Origin: an uncultured Actinomyces sp.
GTDB taxonomy: Bacteria > Actinomycetota > Actinomycetes > Actinomycetales > Actinomycetaceae
DNA length: 5,051 nt
Reading direction: 5' to 3'
Assembly (NCBI GenBank): GCA_900556405.1
Contig: USPB01000150.1
Coordinates: 1-5,051, forward strand
The notes beneath the pieces are model-generated. The model ran no database searches. It worked only from the letters and a program-made list of their open reading frames with translations, and had not been told where the DNA came from. A program made the position numbers and the translations under genes. Numbering within the stretch: position 1 is the stretch's first letter; each line of letters begins with the position of its first letter. This document shows, in pieces, positions 1-4,921 of this stretch.

Positions 1-50
1 GCGGTGATCGGGATGACCATGCCGGCGGACCAGACGACCACGTCGCTCAT
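1..50 (-). CDS. Start of an unidentified minus-strand gene (partial)
   Basis: The reverse complement from position 50 opens with ATG and stays open to the window edge, giving MSDVVVWSAGMVIPITA (about 16-17 codons). The start is supported by a purine-rich GAAAGG at 57-62, six bases ahead of the ATG, a normal Shine-Dalgarno distance. A TACACT hexamer at 83-88 could be its -10 element, but I see no convincing -35. The visible residues are mostly hydrophobic and could be the beginning of a membrane segment, yet they are far too few to assign a family. It lies 83 bp downstream of the SAHH-like gene on the same strand, so it could be the next gene of that transcript or have its own promoter. No function is claimed. 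Confidence 0.5.
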   Translation of the reverse strand, partial: MSDVVVWSAGMVIPIT

Positions 51-133
51 GGGGGGCCTTTCAGTGGGGGACGCTGACTAACAGTGTAGAAGTGGGGTGG
101 GCGCACCCGCCCGCCGGTGGACGTGAGCTGCGA
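51..133 (-). promoter_or_regulatory. Intergenic gap with a weak hairpin and possible -10
   Basis: This gap separates the end of the SAHH-like gene from the partial gene at the left edge. A short hairpin, GGGTG / CACCC with a 4-base loop, sits at 95-108 and has no T-tract after it, so it is at best a weak terminator. On the minus strand TACACT (83-88) resembles a -10 box and would give a leader of about 25 nt before the ATG at 50, with the GAAAGG ribosome-binding site inside it. No -35 match is visible at the expected distance. Both readings are tentative. Confidence 0.25.
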
Positions 134-1600
134 CTATGACAGGGACAGGGCGGCCAGCGCCGCCGCGGCCACCGCGTCGTCGGCCTCGTGCGGCAGGTCG
201 TGCAGGCCGGGAGCCAGCTCGCCTTCGTGGGTGAGGAGCTCGCGCAGGGACGCCAGCTGTACGCCGAAGCTCATGTCCATGATCTCGATAGGGTTTCCCT
301 CGCCCGCCGTGTAGTTGATGCCCTCCCCGCGCTCGAGGACGCGCAGGGTCTTACCGGAGGGGCTGGTGAGGGTCTGCACGTGGGGATCGCCAGACTCGGC
401 CATGACCCAGGAGGCGGCCACGGCCTCGTCGATGGACACCTCCCCGTCGACGCCGCCCGCGACCGTGACGATCGCACCATCGGGCGCCGCCTCCAGCGCG
501 CTCAGCGGGATCGTTGAACGCTCGCCCGTCGCGGAGATCAGCATGCCGGCGCTCGCGGCTGCCTGCTCCAGCGAGGCCACGGCGAACCCGTCCATCGACG
601 CCTGGAGGGCACGCACGGGATCCAGCTCCACGACGGTCACGCGGGCACCGAGCGCTGCGCCGAAGCGTGCGCAGCCGCGCCCCACGTCGCCGTAGCCGAT
701 GACGACGATGCTCATCCCCGCCACGGGCGCGCCCACGCCGCGCGGGTCGATCAGGTCGAGGATCGTCGTCCAGCACGACTGACCCGTCCCGTAGGCGTTG
801 TCGAACAGGGTCTTCGACCGCGCGTCGTTCGAGGCCAGGACCGGAACGCGCAGGTCGAAAGAACGCAGGGGGCGCAGCCCCGAGGTGGTTTCCTCCGCCG
901 CGCCGACCAGCGCGTCCAGGACGCCGGGGCAGGCCTCCGTATCGTGCGCCAGGCGGATCAGGTGAGAGCCGTCGTCCAGCAGGAATTCACTGCGCTGGGA
1001 CAGGAACTCACGCGCGAGCTCCCACTCGCGCTCGCGGGAGGCGTGCGAATCCGCGAAGACGGGGATTCGGGCCTCGCGCAGGCGGGTCGCGACGTCCTCG
1101 CGGGTTTCGGAGGCCCAGCCGAAGACGCTCACGCGCGCCCCGGCCTCGGCGAGCATGAGGGCCAGTGCCGCGGTCTTCGGCTCCAGGACGAGGGAGAGCC
1201 CCACCCTCCGGCCCGCAACCAGGGGTGCCAGGGTACGTGCCGCCGCCTCGGTGACGGGCATGTGGGCGCGCGCCCACTCGATGCGCCCCTCGTCGCCGGG
1301 GCCCGTGATGGTGCGCCCGTCGGGGGCGACGACCGCGCGGAATGCGCCTCCGGGCGCCAGGACCGTGATCGTCCCGGGCATGGGGGCCGCGTCCTCCTCG
1401 AGCGCGAAGACGACCGGGGGCGAGGCCGGGGTCCCCTCGAGGTCCGACAGCGGGTGCACGTGGGCTCCGAACGCGCGCAGCAGGGCAGCCAGCGTCGGGT
1501 CGTCCGTCGCGAAGGAACGCCCCGCGATGAGCATGTTTGTGGCCCGCGCGTAGGCGCGTAGCAGCAGCTGAGCGGCGAGGGGATCCAGGGCGGGGGTCAT
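134..1600 (-). CDS. S-adenosyl-L-homocysteine hydrolase homologue (divergent active site)
   Basis: This 488-residue cytosolic protein is homologous to adenosylhomocysteinase, the NAD-dependent enzyme that splits S-adenosylhomocysteine into adenosine and homocysteine in the methyl cycle. Family signatures visible: I-WARAHMPV (107-116), LEPKTAALAL (139-148), LLDDGSHLIRLAHD (207-220), EETTSG (236-241), SKTLFDNAYGTGQS (262-275), the NAD-binding loop GYGDVGRGCA (302-311) with the ribose-binding acidic E325 in VVELDP, and EGNPIEIMDMSF (434-445). The last motif and the tail L-PGLHDLP resemble the archaeal/Thermotoga-type branch. Lys263, Asp267, Asn268 and Glu237 of the active site are kept. However, by motif alignment the usual His55, Asp131, His301 and His353 (human numbering) are Val138, Glu168, Gly383 and Asn436. 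About 105 N-terminal residues precede the family core. I chose ATG 1600 rather than longer starts because those would run through the divergent ABC gene, and a -10-like TACTTT lies 6 nt before this ATG. Homology is firm; classical hydrolase activity is doubtful. Confidence 0.85.
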   Translation of the reverse strand: MTPALDPLAAQLLLRAYARATNMLIAGRSFATDDPTLAALLRAFGAHVHPLSDLEGTPASPPVVFALEEDAAPMPGTITVLAPGGAFRAVVAPDGRTITGPGDEGRIEWARAHMPVTEAAARTLAPLVAGRRVGLSLVLEPKTAALALMLAEAGARVSVFGWASETREDVATRLREARIPVFADSHASREREWELAREFLSQRSEFLLDDGSHLIRLAHDTEACPGVLDALVGAAEETTSGLRPLRSFDLRVPVLASNDARSKTLFDNAYGTGQSCWTTILDLIDPRGVGAPVAGMSIVVIGYGDVGRGCARFGAALGARVTVVELDPVRALQASMDGFAVASLEQAAASAGMLISATGERSTIPLSALEAAPDGAIVTVAGGVDGEVSIDEAVAASWVMAESGDPHVQTLTSPSGKTLRVLERGEGINYTAGEGNPIEIMDMSFGVQLASLRELLTHEGELAPGLHDLPHEADDAVAAAALAALSLS

Positions 1601-1606
1601 GTGCCA

Positions 1607-1636
1607 AAAGTAGCAACTGGGGCATCGACATGTCGG
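1607..1636 (-). promoter_or_regulatory. Putative leaderless promoter of the SAHH-like gene
   Basis: On the minus strand an extended -10, TGCTACTTT, ends at 1607, exactly six bases before the ATG at 1600. Transcription would therefore start at or next to the A of the ATG, giving a leaderless mRNA. No Shine-Dalgarno sequence precedes this ATG, which fits. A possible -35, CCGACA (1631-1636), lies 18 bp upstream of the -10. The -35 match is modest (four of six). Confidence 0.5.
1626..1635. promoter_or_regulatory. 10-bp perfect palindrome, candidate operator
   Basis: CGACATGTCG reads the same on both strands and overlaps the proposed -35 of the SAHH-like gene, in the shared region between two divergent genes. 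A dimeric repressor bound here would cover the SAHH-like promoter. The palindrome is short, and no regulator gene is visible in the window, so this is only a positional argument. Confidence 0.25.
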
Positions 1637-1670
1637 GGGACTCTCAGGGGACAACCAGGGCAGCCCCTCA

Positions 1671-1700
1671 TGGAAGTGAGATGCGCCTCGGGAATAACGT
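1671..1700 (+). promoter_or_regulatory. Putative leaderless promoter of the ABC operon
   Basis: TAACGT (1695-1700) fits the TANNNT -10 pattern and ends six bases before the ATG at 1707, the same spacing as on the opposite strand. A poor -35 candidate, TGGAAG (1671-1676), lies 18 bp upstream. The GGAGG at 1701-1705 is only one base from the ATG, too close for normal Shine-Dalgarno use, which favours leaderless initiation over a conventional ribosome-binding site. Confidence 0.4.
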
Positions 1701-1706
1701 GGAGGC

Positions 1707-2432
1707 ATGACAGAGAACAACGCGGGTCTGGTGACCCGAGCACTGACGAAGACATACATGCGTGGGAACACGCCCGTCCACGCGCTGGCAGGCGTCGACC
1801 TGACGCTCCCGCAGGGCACGCAGGTGGCGATCATGGGCCCCTCGGGCTCGGGTAAGACGACGCTCCTGCACTGCCTGGCCGGCGTGCTACGCCCCAGCTC
1901 CGGGTCGATCACGCTCGACGGCGAGGAGATGACGACCATGTCGGAGCGCGTGCTCTCCGACCTGCGCCTGCGTCGCTTCGGCTTCGTGTTCCAGGACGGC
2001 CAGCTCCTGCCCGAGCTGCCCACGGAAGAAAACATCGCGATGCCCCTCATGCTCGCTGGCACGCCCAAGTCGCAGGCCCTGAGCCGCGCCCGCGAGATCC
2101 TCGCGAACCTCGGCCTCGCCGGTGCCGGCCCCTACCGTCCCGGCCAGCTGTCGGGCGGCCAGGCCCAGCGCGTCGCGATCGGTCGCGCGCTCGCCACCGA
2201 TCCCTCGGTGATTTTCGCGGACGAGCCCACGGGCGCCCTCGACCAGGCCACCGGCGGCGAGGTCATGTCCCTCCTGACCAGCGCCTGCGCCACCACGGGT
2301 GCCTCCCTGGTCCTCGTCACCCACGATCCCGCCGTCGCCGCGCGCCTGCCGCACACGATCCACGTGCGCGATGGTCGCATCTCTCTCGAGGGACGAGGCA
2401 GTGGCGCGGCGGGCCAGGGGGTGGCCCGATGA
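1707..2432 (+). CDS. ABC transporter ATP-binding protein, LolD/MacB/FtsE type
   Basis: This 241-residue protein is a complete ABC ATPase that would sit on the inner face of the membrane and drive the permease encoded next to it. All nucleotide-site motifs are intact: Walker A GPSGSGKT (44-51), the Q-loop glutamine Q96 in VFQDGQLLPELP, signature LSGGQ (148-152) followed by AQRVAIGRAL, Walker B VIFADEP (168-174) with catalytic E173, D-loop GALD (176-179) and H-loop H206 in LVTHD. The N-terminal ALTKTY and the ENIAMPL stretch (108-114) after the Q-loop are typical of the LolD/MacB/FtsE branch, whose partners are FtsX-fold permeases. The length is normal for that branch. Its stop codon overlaps the permease start (ATGA), implying translational coupling. 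The substrate cannot be read from the ATPase. ATG 1707 is chosen because the ABC domain begins a few residues later and a -10-like element lies 6 nt upstream. Confidence 0.95.
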   Translation: MTENNAGLVTRALTKTYMRGNTPVHALAGVDLTLPQGTQVAIMGPSGSGKTTLLHCLAGVLRPSSGSITLDGEEMTTMSERVLSDLRLRRFGFVFQDGQLLPELPTEENIAMPLMLAGTPKSQALSRAREILANLGLAGAGPYRPGQLSGGQAQRVAIGRALATDPSVIFADEPTGALDQATGGEVMSLLTSACATTGASLVLVTHDPAVAARLPHTIHVRDGRISLEGRGSGAAGQGVAR

Positions 2433-3796
2433 GCGCGGTACGCACCGCCGCCGGGGCGCTCCTGCGGTCGCGCGACCGGGCGACCTCCGTCCTGACGGTC
2501 GCCGCGTTTGCCCTCCCGCACGCCTTCCTGCTCGCGGTCACGGGCGGAGTCATGGCCTTCGGCGCGCGGGCGGCCGTGGCCGCGACGTCGGCCACCGCCG
2601 ACGACCCCTCGAGCCTCGACGGGATGGCCTCCTTCTACGTGATGCTCGCGTACTTCGCGGCGACCCTGCTCATCGTCCCCATCATCTCGATGGGTGCGGC
2701 GGCCGCGCGCCTGGGCATGAGCCGACGCGAGCGTGACCTCGCGGTCCTGCGCCTCGTCGGCCTCGCGCCGGGAAAGACGAAGCTCGCCTGCATCCTCGAA
2801 ACATGCGTGTTTGCGGCCGTCGGCGTGGTTGTCGGCTCGATCCTGTACGCGGTGACGCTGCCCGCGTGGGGTGCCCTGTCCTTCCAGGGCCGCCCGATGG
2901 GAGTGTCCGAGATGTGGGTGGGGGTCGTGGCCCTCCTCGTCGAGGGGCTCGCCATGATCCTTCTGGCCGCCCTGTCCTCGTGGCTGGCCATGCGCAAGGT
3001 CGCGATCACACCCCTGGGCGTCGCGCGCCGCAGCCAGGCGGGCCGCGTGAGCGCGGTCGGCCCGATCCTCGGCCTGGTCCTCCTCGTCCTGTGGCTCACC
3101 GTCGGCACCCTTGCGATGAACCTGGGCACCGCGATCGGCATGGCCGTGTTCATGGGCTTCATGGGCGCGATCTTCCTCATCGTCAACCTGGTGGGCGTGT
3201 GGTCGATCAGCCTGATGGGCCGCATCATGGCGCGGGTCTCGCGCAGCCCCCAGATGATGGTGGCTGGGCGTCGCATGGCCGACGATCCGCGCGCCGTATG
3301 GCGTTCGTTCGGGGCGGTGGCCCTCGTCGGGTTCCTCGTGGGCATCATGTACCCGGCGAGTGACGCGATCTCCATGAGCGGGGATTCTACGGACGAGGTC
3401 GCCCGCATCGTCATCGGCGACATCAACAGGGGCATGCTGCTGACCTTCGCGATCACCCTTGTGCTGGGGGCCGTGTCGACCGCGGTCAATCAGTCGATCC
3501 GCGTCCTCGACTCCGCCGACCAGGTGCGCGCCCTGTCCTATATGGGTTCCCCGCGCGGCTTCATGGATCGCAGCCGCCGCCTCGAGGTCGCGATCCCCGC
3601 GTTCGTCATGATCGTCGGCTCGATGCTGCTCGGCATGGTGTTCATGTCACCGATGCTTGCGGCGGGTGCCGGAAAGGGCTTCCTCATTGCGCTCGCCTCA
3701 GCGATCGTCGGCGTTGTTCTCATCGTCGTGGCCTCCGAGGCGACTGTGCCCCTGCGTCGTCGGATCCTCGCGGGCGTGCGCGAGGGGCGAGAGTAG
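2429..3796 (+). CDS. FtsX-type ABC transporter permease
   Basis: This 455-residue polytopic membrane protein is the partner of the upstream ATPase. I see about ten hydrophobic segments, roughly at residues 20-46, 68-94, 122-146, 162-186, 208-230, 233-262, 294-312, 334-354, 388-412 and 416-437. The arrangement suggests two FtsX-like halves. Each has a cytoplasmic stretch of the type 'R-L--LR-(L/M)G-----(K/R)---LE': ERDLAVLRLVGLAPGKTK (101-118) with LE at 123-124, and RALSYMGSPRGFMDRSRRLE (367-386). In FtsX/MacB relatives this coupling region contacts the ATPase. The loops after the first helix of each half (about 47-67 and 313-333) are only around 20 residues, so the large extracellular domain found in MacB or BceB is missing. 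Start ATG 2429 overlaps the ATPase stop by four bases. The GC-rich stem-loop 25 bp after its stop probably ends the operon. Export of a peptide, lipid or drug is plausible from the family, but the substrate is unknown. Confidence 0.88.
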   Translation: MSAVRTAAGALLRSRDRATSVLTVAAFALPHAFLLAVTGGVMAFGARAAVAATSATADDPSSLDGMASFYVMLAYFAATLLIVPIISMGAAAARLGMSRRERDLAVLRLVGLAPGKTKLACILETCVFAAVGVVVGSILYAVTLPAWGALSFQGRPMGVSEMWVGVVALLVEGLAMILLAALSSWLAMRKVAITPLGVARRSQAGRVSAVGPILGLVLLVLWLTVGTLAMNLGTAIGMAVFMGFMGAIFLIVNLVGVWSISLMGRIMARVSRSPQMMVAGRRMADDPRAVWRSFGAVALVGFLVGIMYPASDAISMSGDSTDEVARIVIGDINRGMLLTFAITLVLGAVSTAVNQSIRVLDSADQVRALSYMGSPRGFMDRSRRLEVAIPAFVMIVGSMLLGMVFMSPMLAAGAGKGFLIALASAIVGVVLIVVASEATVPLRRRILAGVREGRE

Positions 3797-3820
3797 TTCG
3801 CCGCCATCTGCGCAGGTCCA

Positions 3821-3858
3821 GGCCCCGGCCTCGTCCCCCTATCGACGAGGCCGGGGCC
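3821..3858 (+). terminator. Strong GC-rich stem-loop after the ABC operon
   Basis: The left arm GGCCCCGGCCTCGTC (3821-3835) pairs perfectly over 15 bp with GACGAGGCCGGGGCC (3844-3858) around an 8-base loop. It begins 25 bp after the permease stop codon and precedes the promoter of the next gene, the expected place for a terminator. There is no downstream T-tract, which is common for terminator-like hairpins in high-GC actinobacteria, so it may act in termination, in mRNA 3'-end protection, or both. Confidence 0.7.
3822..3837 (+). repeat. 16-bp direct repeat, copy 1 (terminator left arm)
   Basis: GCCCCGGCCTCGTCCC is identical to 4864-4879 on the same strand. This copy is almost all of the left arm of the stem-loop plus the first loop bases. 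An 11-base part of the same word (CCCCGGCCTCG on the minus strand) also occurs inside the SAHH-like gene at 1421-1431, so some of the similarity may reflect base composition. Confidence 0.6.
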
Positions 3859-3897
3859 GGCCCGTATTCACACGGACAATCTCGGATACAAAAGTAT

Positions 3898-3925
3898 GTG
3901 ACGCGCGCCTCGTGAGTGCTAGAAT
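3898..3925 (+). promoter_or_regulatory. Extended -10 promoter for the small membrane-protein genes
   Basis: TGCTAGAAT (3917-3925) is an extended -10 element, with the hexamer TAGAAT matching the consensus at five of six positions. GTGACG (3898-3903) matches TTGACA at four positions with 16-bp spacing. Transcription would start near 3932 and give a leader of about 30 nt that contains the GGAGAG ribosome-binding site (3953-3958). A short AT-rich inverted repeat, ATAC-AAAA-GTAT (3886-3897), abuts the -35 and could be a protein-binding site. This is the best-looking promoter in the window. Confidence 0.6.
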
Positions 3926-3961
3926 GACGCCATTCAACCGCATGAATTCAACGGAGAGATC

Positions 3962-4243
3962 GTGTATCACTCGCCTTCCCAGTACTCGCACGCTGGGGGA
4001 GTCGGCGGTGCCGCGCGAGGAGCCCAAGTCATCAGGCCATCCGCTCGGCGTCGCCGCCCTGCGCCGCCCTCATATCCGCCCGCCGCGCGTCCGCAGACGC
4101 GTGCTGCCCTCGACGAGGAAATTTTCGCGCTGCAAACGCCCGGCCGATACTCGCTGCCCATGGGGGAGCGTCGCCTCCCGCGCTTCAGCGCCTTCGTAGC
4201 CGCCGCGCTGCTCATCGCGGCCGTTGTCTTCTGGTGGTTCTAG
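3962..4243 (+). CDS. Small protein with one C-terminal membrane helix, unknown function
   Basis: This 93-residue protein is not recognised. The GTG start is chosen because GGAGAG (3953-3958) stands at a normal distance, a good promoter lies just upstream, and this frame alone ends in a membrane helix. Residues 1-50 are rich in Pro, Ala, Ser and Arg, with a run of four arginines at 29-32, and look disordered. A short acidic-then-basic stretch follows, DEEIFALQTPGRYSLPMGER (51-70). Residues 75-93 form a single hydrophobic helix ending WWF at the very C-terminus. With the basic patch RRLPR just before the helix, the N-terminal part should stay in the cytoplasm, making it a tail-anchored type protein. 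It is followed after 34 bp by another small membrane-protein gene on the same strand, probably in one transcript. The frame starting at ATG 3942 is an alternative, but it lacks a ribosome-binding site and a recognisable protein pattern. Confidence 0.65.
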   Translation: MYHSPSQYSHAGGVGGAARGAQVIRPSARRRRPAPPSYPPAARPQTRAALDEEIFALQTPGRYSLPMGERRLPRFSAFVAAALLIAAVVFWWF

Positions 4244-4277
4244 TCAGGTTCATTCACATCGCGAACGAGGAGGTTTG

Positions 4278-4784
4278 ATGATGGATGAAAGAGACCAGCA
4301 TGTGACGCCTACCGAGGCGGTGACTACCGGTCCCACGCAAGATGGGGCGCCTTGCGGGGTGCCGCCTCATCCTGCTTGGCCGCAACAGGCAATGGTGTTG
4401 CAACCACTGCCGAGGCGACCTCTTCCAAAGAAACCAAGGGTTCCTCAACTTTGGATCATCTTTGCTGTCATCGGACTGCTGTTTCTTCTCGCTCCGAGTG
4501 TTGTCACCTTCTTGATCAACTTAAGCCCTGGGGATCATTCGGATAATGGGGATGGTCAATACTGGCTTTCGGGTCTTATCCTCGTCCCATGCATGATTTT
4601 TGGCCTGCTGGCCTTGTTTCTTGCTTTCTGCGTTGGAATCGGAGAGTGGGTTGTATGGGTGTGGACAGCGCATCAACAACACGTGCTGTCGGCGCGCATG
4701 TTCATCATTCCCCCAGTAGTCATAGTCGTCGGCTACATTCTTGTTCGGCTGAGCGCATTTGCCCTCGCTAGCCTAGGCATATAG
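4278..4784 (+). CDS. Small multi-pass membrane protein, unknown function
   Basis: This 168-residue protein is not recognised. A strong ribosome-binding site, AGGAGG (4268-4273), precedes two adjacent ATG codons at 4278 (4-base spacing) and 4281 (7-base spacing); either could be used, the second giving MDERDQHV. The open frame extends back to 4224, but those codons have no ribosome-binding site. The first 56 residues are hydrophilic and proline-rich, ending in a basic stretch PRRPLPKKPRVP (45-56). Membrane segments follow at about 57-81, 96-130 (long enough to be one tilted helix or two) and 141-165. The loop between the first two contains an acidic DHSDNGDG (86-93). The design matches many small actinobacterial membrane proteins of unknown role. 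Hand count over 4321-4740 gives about 54% GC, against about 67-68% in the permease gene, and its third codon positions often carry A or T. This suggests later acquisition or relaxed constraint. Confidence 0.75.
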   Translation: MMDERDQHVTPTEAVTTGPTQDGAPCGVPPHPAWPQQAMVLQPLPRRPLPKKPRVPQLWIIFAVIGLLFLLAPSVVTFLINLSPGDHSDNGDGQYWLSGLILVPCMIFGLLALFLAFCVGIGEWVVWVWTAHQQHVLSARMFIIPPVVIVVGYILVRLSAFALASLGI

Positions 4785-4863
4785 CGGAAAGACCCACTAT
4801 TGCAGACGGCGTGCTCCACCCTCGCTCTCCGCGCTGGTGACCCGCACCTATCGGCGTGAGGTT

Positions 4864-4879
4864 GCCCCGGCCTCGTCCC
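4864..4879 (+). repeat. 16-bp direct repeat, copy 2 (upstream of the HAD gene)
   Basis: This is an exact copy of 3822-3837. The matching right arm is absent, so it cannot form the same hairpin. It lies 42 bp before the start of the HAD hydrolase gene, in the 137-bp gap 4785-4921. I see no other clear terminator or gene in that gap. Confidence 0.55.
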
Positions 4880-4909
4880 AGGTCGTGAGCGCCCGCACCC
4901 CCGGTCGGG

Positions 4910-4915
4910 CACAAT
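4910..4915 (+). promoter_or_regulatory. Putative -10 for leaderless transcription of the HAD gene
   Basis: CACAAT matches TATAAT at four of six positions and ends six bases before the ATG at 4922, the same geometry as at the two divergent starts around 1600-1707. No Shine-Dalgarno sequence precedes this ATG. The -35 region is unconvincing (GTGAGC at 4885-4890, spacing 19). Confidence 0.35.
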
Positions 4916-4921
4916 GGACCC

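Noticed and set aside
944..1561. 205-codon plus-strand frame opposite the SAHH-like gene
   Set aside because: It is a low-complexity Arg/Gly-rich translation without motifs, opposite a gene with clear family signatures.
1646..1668. AGGGG / CCCCT inverted repeat in the divergent intergenic region
   Set aside because: It has only five base pairs with a 13-base loop in GC-rich DNA, too weak to call a structure or operator.
1601..2068. N-terminal extension of the SAHH-like frame back to 2068
   Set aside because: The extra residues run antisense through the intact ABC ATPase gene, show no family similarity and are rich in Arg/Ser as expected for a high-GC shadow frame. ATG 1600 has a -10-like element at the right distance.
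2635..3489. 284-codon open frame on the minus strand inside the permease gene
   Set aside because: It is fully antisense to a convincing membrane protein, has an Arg/Thr/Pro-rich composition with no domain pattern, and is a typical by-product of high GC third positions.
3914..3922. GAGTGCTAG resembles the right half of a CIRCE heat-shock operator
   Set aside because: The required left half TTAGCACTC nine bases upstream is absent (the bases there are ATGTGACGC), so the match is explained by the extended -10 promoter.
3942..4199. ATG-initiated alternative frame overlapping the 93-residue gene
   Set aside because: No ribosome-binding site precedes ATG 3942. The product is Arg/Ser/Pro-rich without a membrane segment, whereas the GTG 3962 frame has both a Shine-Dalgarno sequence and a coherent C-terminal helix.
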